DNA of 64,000 nucleotides from the NCBI GenBank assembly GCA_028015205.1, contig CM051510.1:32736580-32800579 (forward strand). Reading direction: 5' to 3'. Origin of the DNA: Mytilisepta virgata (taxonomy: Eukaryota > Mollusca > Bivalvia > Mytilida > Mytilidae). Below the pieces are notes generated by a model that worked only from the letters and a program-made list of their open reading frames with translations, did not search any database and was not told where the DNA came from. The stretch's first letter is position 1; each line of letters starts with the position of its first letter. The translations under genes were made by a program, and so were the position numbers. Positions 23,076 through 34,314 of the stretch are shown here, one piece after another.

Positions 23076-23819
23076 TAGTTTAATGTTTGAAATCAACTTT
23101 TCGTTCCTGTATCTATTGTATCCATAGAAAATTTTGGTTCTATTTCCCCATGTATGGTATATTTCTCTAACAGCTTAAAATTCAAACTTCACAGATGTAC
23201 AAACATGATCTGAAATCATAACTATGCTCAATTGAAATTTATTGACAACATTGAATTAATTGCATCAATTTCAATGTATTTCAGCGTAAACATGATATTA
23301 AAAACTCCTATTCATTCAAGCATCCAAGTCATCATCTTCTTGACGACAATAAAATGACGATAAATGACTGAACAACGACAAATTTCCAGATTTTGTTGGA
23401 AAATATGCAAAAAATTACCTTGTTTGTTTTATAAAGAAATGAAGAAAATCCAATGACACCAAATATAGAATTAACCTGTTATTGCCTAATTGAAGTGCTT
23501 TGATTATACACTTACATTTGTATTTTTAGTGTTGAAATTTTTGTAAATTTATCATCCCAATAATTAAAAAAAATTCTGTAAATTGAAAACTGCAAAGTAA
23601 TATAAAATATCAGATAAGATTTCTTAATAAAAGTAGTTTAAGGTATTTTCTTGTTATATTATATTATTTACAATCTGTAATTCATCCAGAAACTTGTACT
23701 ATGTTTATTTCATGGCTGTATTGAATGTGTTTAATTCATGGCTTTATTGATTATTGTATTTTTCTTGGCCTTATTGACTGTGTTTTATTCATGGCCTTAT
23801 TGACTGTGTTTTATTCTAG

Positions 23820-23896
23820 CCTCCAAGAATAGGTGGAGTAAAAGTCTACACAAAGAATGTGAAAAGGGATGAAATATATATGGATTTGGATCTTAT
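23820..23896 (+). CDS. ESYT2-like: E-Syt coding exon 4: SMP domain
   Basis: Residues 159 to 184 (the last codon is split) start PPRIGGVKVYTKNV, the conserved E-Syt SMP strand in which the Gly-Val-Lys-Val-Tyr run is diagnostic. The acceptor is TTATTCTAG and the donor GTAAGT. The exon ends with two bases of an Ile codon completed by exon 5. The intron before it holds the large nested tandem-repeat block at 20.3-23.1 kb. Confidence 0.94.
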
Positions 23897-24329
23897 GTAA
23901 GTCATACATACACCAGATAAGTATTAATTAGTACTGTACAGTAAACTGTTAAATTTTGTGTAAATAGCATACTTTGAAAAATTGATCATGGTGGGCTGAT
24001 ATGAATTCATTATTTGTGAAAATGTAAGATGTAGCTAAGCATAAGTGAGACAGAATTCAATAGTCATGGGAATCTTAGTGATACAATTTTTGTGAAACAG
24101 GGGCCAGGATGTGGCAGGGATGTATTTAATCAATTTGCCTTATAATAATTCAGTAGCGTGGCTAAACAAAGACAGAAAAACAAACAAAAAACAGTATAAA
24201 TCATTAAATTAGGTAATACAGCAAGATGACTTACTTTACAAATTGAAGGATGAAAAGTATTGTACTAAAGAATGTGTATTGTAAACTGACAACTACCTAA
24301 AGATACCATCAGGGTAATAAAAAAAACTT

Positions 24330-24510
24330 CTCTGGTTTGTGTATTTTTACCTAACTTTATACAAAGTTTAAATTTATCAAGATCTAAAAGCCTTAAGATT
24401 TTGATGAGATGGTCATGACTTCAGTGTTGAGAAGGTGATATTATAATGTTACCGCCTATCTTTCAGTAACATATCTTTTCAACACCATACGCTCAATATT
24501 TCCTCATATG
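24330..24510. repeat. Repeat fragment shared with 30.05-30.23 kb
   Basis: About 175 bp (starting GTGTATTTTTACCTAACTTT) recurs at 30045-30225 in the same orientation with few differences. It looks like a unit of the tandem-core element at 29511-30335 that also exists alone here, in intron 5. Confidence 0.75.
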
Positions 24511-24745
24511 AAGTTGTGACATTCAGATTGGTGACATATCATGATACCATGGTGACATGATAAGAAGTAGTACTGATTTGAAAGGACTGTAAACATAGGA
24601 CGGAAATTGATATACATACACAATTTAGGCAACAGAAGACCAATGAGTAGCATATAAATGTAACAACTGGAATATAGATATAAAAGTAATTTAATCCACA
24701 GTACCCAGTCTATATATGTATTATAATGAAAATTTGTATTTATAG

Positions 24746-24812
24746 ATATGCCAGTGATGCTGACATTGAGATGAAAGTTAAAGGTTTGACTATGGGTGTC
24801 AAAGATTTACAG
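24746..24812 (+). CDS. ESYT2-like: E-Syt coding exon 5: SMP domain
   Basis: Residues 184-206 read YASDADIEMKVKG and continue to a Gln at the donor. This is the E-Syt SMP strand carrying the 'D-x-E-x-x-x-K' pattern. The first base completes the Ile codon split at exon 4; the donor is GTATAT. In the three-dimensional family fold this strand lines the lipid-binding groove. Confidence 0.93.
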
Positions 24813-25571
24813 GTATATACATATTCGATGGTATATTTTTTTGGCATCTAAAATTATAAGTTTTGAATTTTACTTGTCACAGGAACACTAAATTATACAT
24901 TGTTAAGGAATTGGACTGTTGAGACGAGATTTTTGTTGTAAAAATTGTTCTCCACATTTTTTTATCTGCAGTATATTTGTTTTAAACTTTTATTTACTTA
25001 CATGTTAATTCTTGATGTCATTAACCTACTGGATTAAAAATTAAAGGAAATATTGAAAACCATCCTAGAGGCAAGAAAATATAAAATTGCATTAAATAAT
25101 GTGAAAAATTGTATATGGTTAAATTGTTGTCACAAAAACCTTGCATGCACGTGTATGTGGTATAATTTCAATGATGCAAAGGAAGAGGCTTCTTCAGTTT
25201 CAAAATTTTCCATTGCAATGGTAAGAGTGAAATTCTTTGCTTAATTTTTATTATGTCTCCTTTAAGCAGGCTTGAATTTATTCCGTTTTAATGCGGAATT
25301 CTGCTTTTTTACATGTGTAAATACCTAGCCAGATAATTTAGTTACGGGATATACTATTGATATACTATTGATATACTATTGAATTGCTTTATAGGACACC
25401 TTTATATAGCAAGTCACCATCTATAAAGGGCACAGTGAAAAAGTCCCATTCATGAACAAATTATGTAAAATTAACCTCTGTATAAAAGGCAACTGCTCAT
25501 AAAAGGCACTTTTTTCTGGTGCCCTTTATAGACAGGTTAGAATTGTATTTAATATTTTTTTAACATTAAAG

Positions 25572-25661
25572 GTACGTGGTATAATGAGAGTGATTATGCG
25601 TCCATTGATTGGTAGAATGCCTCTGTTTGGTGGAATCAGTGTCTTCTTCCTGAACAATCCT
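25572..25661 (+). CDS. ESYT2-like: E-Syt coding exon 6: SMP domain core
   Basis: Thirty codons (residues 207-236) begin VRGIMRVIMRPLIGRMPLFG and end in FFLNNP. The pattern R-x-x-L/I-x-P-L-I-G-x-x-P-L-x-G is the most conserved block of the E-Syt SMP domain. Both borders are phase 0, with acceptor AAAG and donor GTAAGT. The acceptor has an unusually weak pyrimidine tract. Confidence 0.95.
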
Positions 25662-26075
25662 GTAAGTTTATGTTATTAAAAACATCAACAACCATTCTCT
25701 GCTATGAGAATATTCTTTTTACATGTACTTATTTTTTAAAGTACAAAATTTGTTATAATTATATCATTAGAAATATAATATTTTGCTGCACCTGAATCCA
25801 ATTTAATTATGAATGTAACCCAAAATTTAAGAATTACTCAATAAATCTCTATTTTGAATTGATTTTAAAGTATTAAAAAACTTTACATCGAAATACTCAA
25901 TCGTATGTTTTACAGGATCAGTATTGAGATTGTAGTTTACCATATGTATTTTGTAAAATTATGATACAAAAACATATTCTTTCTGTTCAATAAAATCAAA
26001 TATGTATTATTTTGCATTATTGCATCATATTTAATTGTTCATAAAATTTAATTTTTTTAAACTATTTATTTTTAG

Positions 26076-26131
26076 GATATAGATTTCAACCTGACAGGAA
26101 TAGCTAATGCTATTGATATGCCAGGTTTAAG
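26076..26131 (+). CDS. ESYT2-like: E-Syt coding exon 7: SMP domain
   Basis: Residues 237-255 read DIDFNLTGIANAIDMPGL, matching the family 'I-x-F/W-x-x-T-G-x-x-N-x-x-D-x-P-G' strand-helix segment of the SMP domain. The acceptor is TTTTTAG and the donor GTAGGA. The last codon (Ser) is split with exon 8. Confidence 0.94.
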
Positions 26132-26365
26132 GTAGGATTTTGAGAGTCTTATAGATTTATAGAATGAATTTGCATCATAATGCAAAATAAATACATTTAA
26201 CCAAAAGAAAAGACAGTAACACATTCAATATTTGAAGTGAAAATATTAAAAAAAATTGATAAGTACAATTTGCACCTTCTTCATGAATGCTCACGGTCAA
26301 ACAATAGAATTTCAAAATGTACCAGACAGATGAAAAGCAACCAGTTTAAAATAAATGTTGATCAT

Positions 26366-26470
26366 CAGGGTTTTTGGTAGAACTTCAGTTTGGTGAGTCC
26401 CAGATATTTTCAAAATATTGGTGAGTCCTTTAATCGAAGTAATCACCAAGGTGAGTTACCAAAAACCCTG
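26366..26470. mobile_element. 105-bp MITE with perfect 14-bp ends
   Basis: CAGGGTTTTTGGTA at the left is exactly inverted at the right (TACCAAAAACCCTG). The CAGGG terminus suggests an hAT-type transposase. It lies in intron 7, with 145 bp between its end and exon 8. Confidence 0.75.
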
Positions 26471-26615
26471 CTCATGTCGCATCTGTGTTACTTAAGAACA
26501 CAGCTTCAATCAACAAAACAGTAATAGACAAAAAAAATCTAACGATAATTTGCTTGACCATTTCCCAATGCATTCAAAAATATCATGATAAATATTTATG
26601 AACATTTGTTTAAAG

Positions 26616-26739
26616 TGACATGGTGGACACCATTATACATGAACAGATTGCTGGCCTTATGGTATTGCCAAACAGAATAGACGTACCAATGGTACAAGAT
26701 CTGGCCAGTATTGCTAGACTCAAGTACCCTCTTCCTGAT
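26616..26739 (+). CDS. ESYT2-like: E-Syt coding exon 8: end of the SMP domain
   Basis: Residues 255-296 include DMVDTIIHEQIAGLMVLPNR, the terminal SMP helix followed by the conserved 'V-L-P-N-R-x-x-V-P' strand. The segment then runs to KYPLPD, which leads into C2A. The first base completes a Ser codon. The acceptor is TTTAAAG and the donor GTAAGA. Confidence 0.95.
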
Positions 26740-27880
26740 GTAAGATTTATACCTTTACTGTCTATGAGTCTTTAGGGCCTTTTAAAATTAATGTGTAGAT
26801 TTCATCCAATCATACCAAAAAAAATGAGAAGGTTTTAACGATTACTGTCCAGTAATTCAAAAATAGCTATCGACATTCCAAAGTACCAAAGTCCAGGTGA
26901 TAAACATGCCTTATGAAAATATAGAAATATTTAATGTTCTTTTGTAACCCTTTAAACTTCTCATTGATCAGATCATAGATGTATACTGTCAGCATTATAA
27001 AATTAACTCCTGTTTTAACATTTCATTAATACACTCTGTGGACATAAATGAGTTCCCATATGTAAATTTCCCCTGTACAATTCATATAAAACTACTTTTT
27101 TTCAAAATACTATCCGGGTGTTATTTCTTATCCTATAATTATGAAATTTTTGTGACCAATCTCAGAAATATTTAAAGTTTTTTTTAGATAGTTTTGAAAT
27201 TTTTCTTTGATTACGAATTCTGGAGAAATCATTATATAAATGCAAATAAGATTTTATGCGTGTCAAAATTACATAGGTTTAATGGAGAAAATTTTGTTAA
27301 AAATTAATATTTGTATATAAATTGTGGATTTAATAAAACAATAAAATATTACAATATTTGGATATTATCAATATAAAGTATAGATATTACTCTGCTCATC
27401 GATACAAATTTCATTAAAATATGATAAAAAATAACTTCAGGACATAATTTTGAAAATGTGGTTTTATATGTAATACTCTATTTTCTGGACTAAAAGTCTA
27501 GGTGGACTATAGGTCTAATTAATACTTTCTAAAAGTCTCGACCTATAGGCAGGAAAATACGGTATATAAGAAAATTCCCACCTGCTATCTCATTTATGTC
27601 CACTAACTGTACTATCAGAATCGTAACAATAGTTTATTATTACATTGAGTGTGGTGAAATACAGGGATTTCCGAGTGAAATCAAAACCGATAATTCACCA
27701 GTGAAATCAAAAGTCATATTTATAGGAAGTGACGTAACAATAGCCGTCACCAACAAAGGTGGACGCGTAGTCATATAAAAACATAATCCCTTATATTTTC
27801 TCGTTAAATCTTTGAATACATGGAATATTTTCGCATTTCAAGATTATTTATACTATAAATATTAGGATAATATGTTTTAG

Positions 27881-27980
27881 GGTGTTCTGAGAATACATAT
27901 TATTGAAGCCAAAGAATTGAAGAAAGCAGATATTGGATTGATGAAGAAAGGGATGTCAGATCCATATGCAGTAGTTAGAA
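27881..27980 (+). CDS. ESYT2-like: E-Syt coding exon 9: start of C2A
   Basis: Residues 297-330 begin GVLRIHIIEAKELKKADIG and end SDPYAVVR, the first strands and Ca2+-binding loop 1 of C2A. Asp313 and Asp323 (in SDPY) occupy canonical Ca2+-ligand positions. The acceptor is TATGTTTTAG and the donor GTAAGT. The last codon is split. Confidence 0.96.
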
Positions 27981-28329
27981 GTAAGTAACATGTTATTTAG
28001 CAGGAGCAAAAAAGGAAGTTCATTATTGGTCAAAGTTTAATCAGTCCTCAAAGAGATGTACCACTAAGTTCTAAATTCATATTCTTACAGTGAGACAGTC
28101 TTTTGTCATTGAATCTCAGTGTTTTATAAATTTATTTATAGTGGATTGGGATACAAGTTATACCAATTTATGCTAATCCCTTTCCACTTGGTTGGTGCGA
28201 GAGTGACCCCTTTAGTGGCATTTTAGCATTCTCTTTTTCAACATCTACACAGGGGAGTCTTTTATGAGATAAAACATGTTGCTCTCCATTAACAGGGGAC
28301 AGTCCATTTTCGTCTCCACCTGATGAGCA

Positions 28330-28475
28330 TCTTTTACAGAGCTATCCTTGCACATGGTGTTGATAGGGCATCGCAAATTTGATCCCTGAAATTTTCCCGA
28401 ATGGGAATCGAACCAGGGCCTTTTGGCTTAGTAGTCCGATGAGCTAACCACTACACCATGGCGCCCTTAGCTAAC
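28330..28475 (-). mobile_element. tRNA-derived SINE head (second family), minus strand
   Basis: On the minus strand, GGCGCCATGGTGTAGTGGTTAG resembles an A-box region (only part is quoted) and CTGGTTCGATTCCC is a B box about 45 nt later. No acceptor stem closes, so it is not an intact tRNA gene. The rest of the SINE may extend left to about 28190. Confidence 0.6.
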
Positions 28476-28807
28476 CACTACACCACACCACCCTTAACTA
28501 ATATTATTAGACTTTATAGGTGATGACTCTGTAAACTTAGTTTGTTAAAAAAATTTTCAATATCATAGTTCTGCTTTAAGAAATGCATAAAACTAAACAA
28601 AACAAAACAAATTACTGGTTTAAATAAAAAAACATTTACCATTTAGATCGTTCAAACTTTTTGTTTATCTCTGTCATATATTTGTATAAATTTGCATATT
28701 TTTTCATCAAGTATTGGTATTTCATAACGTTAGGTGTCATATTTTTGAATGTTGATATAATTTTGTAGTTTATGTTGCTTAAATCAATGTGTAAATGTTT
28801 GTTACAG

Positions 28808-28878
28808 TGGGTGCAACCAAGTTTAAAACACCAGTTATTGAGAACACAATTGCTCCACACTGGAACAGTGTTTTTGAG
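28808..28878 (+). CDS. ESYT2-like: E-Syt coding exon 10: C2A middle strands
   Basis: Residues 330-353 read GATKFKTPVIENTIAPHWNS and end in FE, the usual C2 pattern 'K-T-x-V-I-x-N-T-x-x-P-x-W-N'. The acceptor is GTTACAG and the donor GTAAAT. The opposite strand is open for 130 codons across this exon, which is treated as a chance frame. Confidence 0.95.
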
Positions 28879-29510
28879 GTAAATAGAGATCTGTGATGAA
28901 TTAAGATAATTTTGAAATGGAGTAAATATTTCTGTATAGTTTGAAAGCAACCCTAATGGTACTTTTTCTTTTATAAAAATTTGTTTTGTGACAGCAGTTC
29001 CAATAAAATTTTGCAATAATATTTTCATTAAAGACTTGTTTTGTGTCCTTCAGATCAAAGTTCATCCCAGATCTGTATCAATCTGATATAGCCTTAGTGT
29101 GCTAAGAAAAAGCAAAGGATAATCCCAAGAATTTTCTTGAATTTTCATAAAAATTGCTTAAAATCTGCATCTGTGTAAAAGGCCATTTGCAATTTTAAAC
29201 AGATAAAATCATGATAGGATCAAAACAGAAAATATTCATTATCGCTGACAAATAAGAATTTTACTACATGCAGTCTACTATGATGTTATGCTATTGTCTT
29301 GAAGGTATGATCTTCCAAAAATGTTAATATTATAATAAGGAAACAATAATGCAATGTCATTGTATTGTCATTGAGTCTTGTGTGTCATCAGTTACTAATA
29401 TTGTTTCTGTTTTGATTTTATTTTGATTTCTGTAAATTTTCTAAGACGTTAGCTTTCCAGCTTAGAATAGTACTGAAAATCATATTGATCTTCAAAGCAT
29501 TATACTTTGT

Positions 29511-30335
29511 TATTCCCTCGCCAATGAAGTTGTGAGGGAATATACACATGTAGTAACACTACGGTCCATCCTTCCATCCATCCGTAACACCCTTGTGAAC
29601 ACTCTAGACTCAACATCCTTAAGTAATTTTGACCAAACTTGGCACATACTTAGTCCTTATGAATATCTAAAACCCTATTGATTTTCAAAGTCATATGTCA
29701 AAGTCACATTGAAACTTGTAAAGTCTTTGCTCCCCACTGTAACACCGTTGTGAACACTCTAGATTCTACATCCTACAAGGGATTTTGACCAAAGTTAGTC
29801 CTTATGAATATCTAGAACTCTATTGATTTTTAAGGTCATAGGTAAAAGTCAAGGTCACAGTGGAACTTGTAAATTCTTTACACCCTTGTGAACACTAGAA
29901 GCAACATCCTTCGATAGATTTTGACCAAACTTGATAGATACTTAAATCCAACTACGTACCACTTAGTCCTTATGAAAATGTGGAGCGCTATTGATTTACA
30001 AGGTTAAAGGTCAAGGTCACATGGTCACAATTGTTCATAACATCCTTGTGTATTTTTACCTAACTTTATACAAAGTTTAAATTTATCAAGATCTAAAAGC
30101 CTTAATATTTTGATGAGGTGGTCATGACTTCAGTGTTTAGAAGGTGACAATATAATGTTACCGCCCATCTTTCAGTAACATATCTTTTCAACACTCTAGG
30201 CTCAATATTTCCTCATATGCATTAAAACATGATTTACAGAAACTAAGGATAGTACATATCAGGATCTATAAGAATATTGTTTTTCCAGGTCAAAAATAAA
30301 AAATTTTCACGGCGAGGGGATGCCACGCTTCGTGT
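29511..30335. mobile_element. Hairpin-capped tandem-core element, intron 10
   Basis: A hairpin at 29511-29542 (TATTCCCTC...GAGGGAATA) opens several diverged units of about 150 bp (marked by GTGAACACTCTAGA or similar and TTTTGACCAAA). The right end has a second stem-rich segment (GGCGAGGGGATGCCACGC then CGTGTTGCCC, 30311-30340). TCAAGGTCA occurs at 29849-29857 and AGGTCAAGGTCA at 30008-30019. Confidence 0.65.
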
Positions 30336-30377
30336 TGCCCTTGTTTATTTTATGTCAACATACACACAACATTTATA

Positions 30378-31059
30378 CAGGTTTCGCACGGGTGCTTGAA
30401 AACCTGGAAAGTACTTGAAATTGAAAATTGGAAATTAAGGCCTTGAAAGTACTTGAAATTCAAAGGAGGTCCTTGAAACTCCTTGAAAAACTGTGTTTTT
30501 GAAAAATCAAAAAAATTGGTTAAATTTTCTGTCATAAAAGTGTTTTTAATTTGTTTTCAGATCACTCGGTCTCGCGTTTATCAGTATTTTTGTCAAGACT
30601 TTATATAAGTTTCGCGTATTTTCCCTTTTCTAAAAATAGCTACTTTTCTGTGAAACTGGTGCGTAGTAATTTCTGTGATACGGTCAAGAAATAAATCTGA
30701 CTTTGCATAAAAATTTTAGTAATAAACGATCAAGATTAATTTTTTGGTAACTTAAATTAACTTTAACTAATAAAACATCTTTCATTTACTTGATTAAATG
30801 TATTTTTCCGATGAATTTTAGTCACAGTGAGCAAATCAAAACTGAAAGTAGTTCGAAAAAACATTGATTACATGCCTGGGAAATGTAAATTCTCGGATGT
30901 ATTGCTCTCTTACAATTACATATAGGTCATAACCATATGGATTTAAATTGTCCATATCTGATATCAGTTGATTTCTGGTCCTTGAAAATTTGGAAATTGG
31001 TCCTTTAAAGTCCTTGAAATGTCCTTGAATTTTGTGGTAAAAAATATGTATGAACCCTG
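30378..31059. mobile_element. hAT-like non-autonomous element ending 16 bp before exon 11
   Basis: The left end CAGGTTTCGCACGGGTGCTT and right end CATACATATTTTTTACCACA (inverted as ...TATGAACCCTG) fit a common hAT terminus, with GAAAACCTGGAAA-like subterminal repeats (several CCTTGAAA/TCCTTGAAA motifs). There is no transposase frame. Flanking ACATTTATA and TAATTTATA may be a worn 8-bp target duplication. Confidence 0.65.
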
Positions 31060-31075
31060 TAATTTATATATTTAG

Positions 31076-31161
31076 ACAATAATAGATGCTAAAGATGGCC
31101 AGTTTCTAGAAGTAGATATTAAAGATGAGGATCCTGGCAGCAAAGATGATGATCTTGGATC
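31076..31161 (+). CDS. ESYT2-like: E-Syt coding exon 11: C2A Ca2+-binding loop 3
   Basis: Residues 354-382 contain LEVDIKDEDPGSKDDDLGS. Asp370, Asp372 and Asp378 match the D-x-D-x(5)-D ligand set of Ca2+-binding C2 domains, so C2A is predicted to bind Ca2+. The acceptor TATATTTAG lies only 16 bp after the end of an hAT-like element (30378-31059). The donor is GTAAGT, with the last codon split. Confidence 0.95.
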
Positions 31162-32387
31162 GTAAGTACTAAAAATTTGAAAGCAGGGGGTTGAAAATAT
31201 CACAAGTCCAGTGCCCAGGACTAGTGTTTGTTGTTGGAGGATTAGCTTACTTAGTTACCTCAAAAGTATTGGCATAGAACTTTGACCTTTTCGGGCTTGT
31301 GAATAGCCCTCAGTAAGTGAGTTTTCCCAGAAAATTTAAACCTCTAGATAATATACACGTATCACTGGATACAAGCTTCAATGGTAAATTCATATATACA
31401 AATAGTTACCATAGAATCCTCAGAACAATATTAGCAATAGATAGATAAGTTAATTCCTCATAGTAAAGAAACTTTTTGGTAAAGTTGGAATAGTTTAAAT
31501 TGCTAGTCCACACAAGTCACAGTTGAATATGAAAATATAAGGATTTGAGGTACACGTCAATCAGACACCATTCAGTAGGGTTGAACATGTTGTCTGCAAC
31601 AAGGACCAAAAGGGTACACAACAAGACAAGCACTATATTTATGTGTATTTTATTTTAGGTACTACAGCTGACACAAAAATGTAATGTAACTCAAGCTTTC
31701 AAGAAACATATCATGTTTAATAAAAAGAAGTACATATCAATTTATTGAATTAAACTTGATTAAAATAAAAAAATGAAATCTTTCTATCAAAGTTAATTGT
31801 TATTAAGTTTTATTTTTGTTACAGTTTAAAGTAATAAGTATTAGATTTTTAAAAAGTTTTTCTGTCATCTTGTCGTACTTAGTATCTGAAATTATTTCAA
31901 CAAACTTGTTAATAGCACAATGATCTCATGATTCAAACCTTGGGAATATATATTCAAATCTATCTTAACTTTACTCATACAGTAATCTTCGTTTGAGAAT
32001 ACAACACTCAAATTGTACAGTATTGTATAACGGACTATATAGATTCATCTCTTTATTACCTCCTTCTGCTTCTCAGTAATTGAATAACCTGTTAAGAGTA
32101 ACAAATAAAAATATAGCTTGGTCTGAACTGAGTGTTCCTACTTTCTGAATACATGATGGTTGTTCTAACTTGTAACAAAAGAATTAGCCACATTCCAGCA
32201 ATGTACGCATACTATCATCAACGTTTTGGTCCATACTGATATGATGCTGACCTGATTGATTTGGGCCGACCAGCAGTTGAATTACCCAATTTGCAATGCA
32301 ATGGCAACTTCTATATAGAAACGGATGTCTGCTAATGAAATTGAGTGTCTTGCTCTTTGAAGTCGGCCAATAATATCATTGATTATT

Positions 32388-32660
32388 GTTTGTTTGTTTG
32401 TCTAGTTGGGGTTTAACGCCGTTTTCAGCACATTTGGGCATTTTGCGGCGGCCAGTTTTCATTGGTGGAGGATGCCAGAGTACCCGGACAGAACCACTGA
32501 CCTTCGGTTAAAAAATTGGCAATTCTTGTCAATTAAGATCAGAATCAAACACACCCCACCACAGGTGAGATTCAAACTCACAAACCCAGCGTTGACAGGC
32601 TAGTGATCATTAGTAGCCATGACGAACTACCTAGACCACCACTTGGCCACCGAGGCCCCC
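32388..32660 (-). mobile_element. tRNA-derived SINE, copy 3, antisense, just before exon 12
   Basis: Reverse complement of the 5244 SINE: the tail side starts near 32388 and the tRNA head ends CCACCGAGGCCCCC at 32660. The 12-bp duplication TCATTGATTATT flanks it (32376-32387 and 32661-32672), only 18 bp before exon 12. Confidence 0.92.
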
Positions 32661-32690
32661 TCATTGATTATTTTTTTTTGTTTATTTTAG

Positions 32691-32739
32691 GTTGACAGTA
32701 GCAGTAGCAAATGCTGCAGAGAAAGGAACAGATGATTTA
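32691..32739 (+). CDS. ESYT2-like: E-Syt coding exon 12 (49 nt): C2A C-terminal part
   Basis: Residues 382-398 read LTVAVANAAEKGTDDL and continue the C2A fold after loop 3. The acceptor TTTATTTTAG is 18 bp after the target duplication of an antisense tRNA-derived SINE. The donor is GTAAGT, and phase is restored to 0 at the exon end. Confidence 0.9.
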
Positions 32740-33024
32740 GTAAGTTAAATAAAACAAAATTTATTAATTGATTGTTGTTTTCATAACGTTTGACAGTGGC
32801 AAATATTACATAATTCAGGATGAGAACTATTCAACAACACATTATGCAGAAATGGATAGAACACAAAAGGTATTTATTTGACTGCCACCTGACAAGAGGA
32901 GAGTTTTTGCTGATTTCATGAACGAACCTATGAAAAAAATCTTTAAGGATGCCTAAGGCACAATGAAAAGCTGTCCTTTATGAACAGGAATCCTTTATAT
33001 AAAGGTTAATGTTACAAGTTTTTT

Positions 33025-34052
33025 AGCTCACATGGCCCATAGGGCCATGTGAGCTATTGTCATCACTTGGCATCTGTGTCTGTCGTCCGTCGTCGTAAAC
33101 TATCCTTAAAAGATCTTTTCCTCTGAAACCACTGGGCCAATTGGAACAAAAGTTGGCAGCAATGGTCTTTAGGTGGTCCATTTTCAGAATTATATCCGAT
33201 AATCCCGCACATCATCCAAGATGGCAGTCATTGCCGAACTTAATTTAACATAGGACCCTATGGGAAATTTACTTAAAGATCTTGTCTGAAACCACTTGGC
33301 CAATTGGAACAAAACATGGCAGCAATGGTCCTTAGGTGATCCTCTTTCAGAATTATATCCGATGACCCCGCCCGGTTATCCAAGATGGCCACCAGAGCCG
33401 AACATAGTTTAACGTAGGACCCTATGGGAAATTTACTTAAAGATCTTCTTGTCTGAAACCACTTGGCCAATTGGAACAAAACTTGGCAGCAGTGGTTCTT
33501 AGGTGGTTCTCTTTCAGATGTATATCTGATTTCCCCGCCTGTCATCCAAGATGACCGTCAGAGTCGACTTAGTTTAACATAGGAACCTATGGGAAATTTA
33601 CTTCAAGATCTTCTTGTTTGAAACCACTTGGCCAAATGGATCAAAACTTGACAGCAATAATGCTTAGGTGGTCATGTTTCAGAATTATATTCGATGACCC
33701 TGCCCATTACCCAAGATGGTCGCCAGAGCTGAACTTAGTTTAACATAGGACCCTATAAGAAATTTACTTAAAGATCTTCTTGTCTAAAACCACTTGGCCA
33801 ATTGGAACAAAAGTTGCCAGCAATGGTCCTTAGGTGGTCCTCTTTCTGAAATATATCCTATGACCCCGCTCATCACCCAAGATGGCCGCCTTAGCCGAAC
33901 ATAGTTTAACATAGGACCTAATGGGAAAGTTCACTGAAAGATCTTCTTGTTTGAAACCAGTGAGCCAATTTGAACTTGACAGCAATGTTCCAGGCTGCCA
34001 GTCAAGATGGACATAGCCCAGGTGAGCGATACAGGCTCCTGGGAGCTACTAG
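33025..34052 (+). mobile_element. Hairpin-capped tandem-core element, six 166-bp units
   Basis: A perfect 14-bp stem (AGCTCACATGGCCC, loop ATA, GGGCCATGTGAGCT; 33025-33055) starts the element. Units begin at GATCTT-TCTGAAACCACT near 33109, 33276, 33440, 33605, 33769 and 33939. Each holds 'GGCCAATTGGAAC' and 'CCAAGATGGC' blocks. The end AGGTGAGCGATACAGGCTCC...CTAG matches the ends at 23.07 and 52.82 kb. It lies in intron 12, between exons 12 and 13. Confidence 0.85.
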
Positions 34053-34200
34053 GTTCAGTAAAGGTTTTTTTTTGACAGAACTATTATAGACATTGAATTG
34101 CTATATAGATGCTGGTTTGACTACAACATATCACCATTGGCATGAAAATGACAATAATACAAAACAGTTCAGATTGTAATAATGTCTTGTAAATACTCAG

Positions 34201-34314
34201 TATGGTTTTGAAATTACATTTAAGTGGCTACCATTGGAAGATGTGAAGACAGGGATGGTTCATTTGAAACTTGTGTGGATGTATTTGTCTAAAGACAGAA
34301 TTATTCTAGAAAAG
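34201..34314 (+). CDS. ESYT2-like: E-Syt coding exon 13: end of C2A and link to C2B
   Basis: Residues 399-436 include TFKWLPLEDVKTGMVHLKLV, the last strands of C2A with the typical 'W-x-x-L-x-x-V-x-x-G-x-x-H-L-x-L-x-W' spacing. They end in a short charged linker. Both borders are phase 0; the acceptor is ATACTCAG and the donor GTACGT. Confidence 0.95.

Noticed and set aside
28400..28475. Possible tRNA gene on the minus strand
   Set aside because: A and B boxes are present but the acceptor stem does not close and the 3' part runs into unrelated sequence, so it is a SINE head.
28636..29028. 130-codon open frame on the minus strand across E-Syt exon 10
   Set aside because: It runs antisense through a real exon and AT-rich intron, has no domain, and is rich in Asn, Lys, Ile and Tyr. 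About one frame of this length is expected by chance in 64 kb of DNA this AT-rich.
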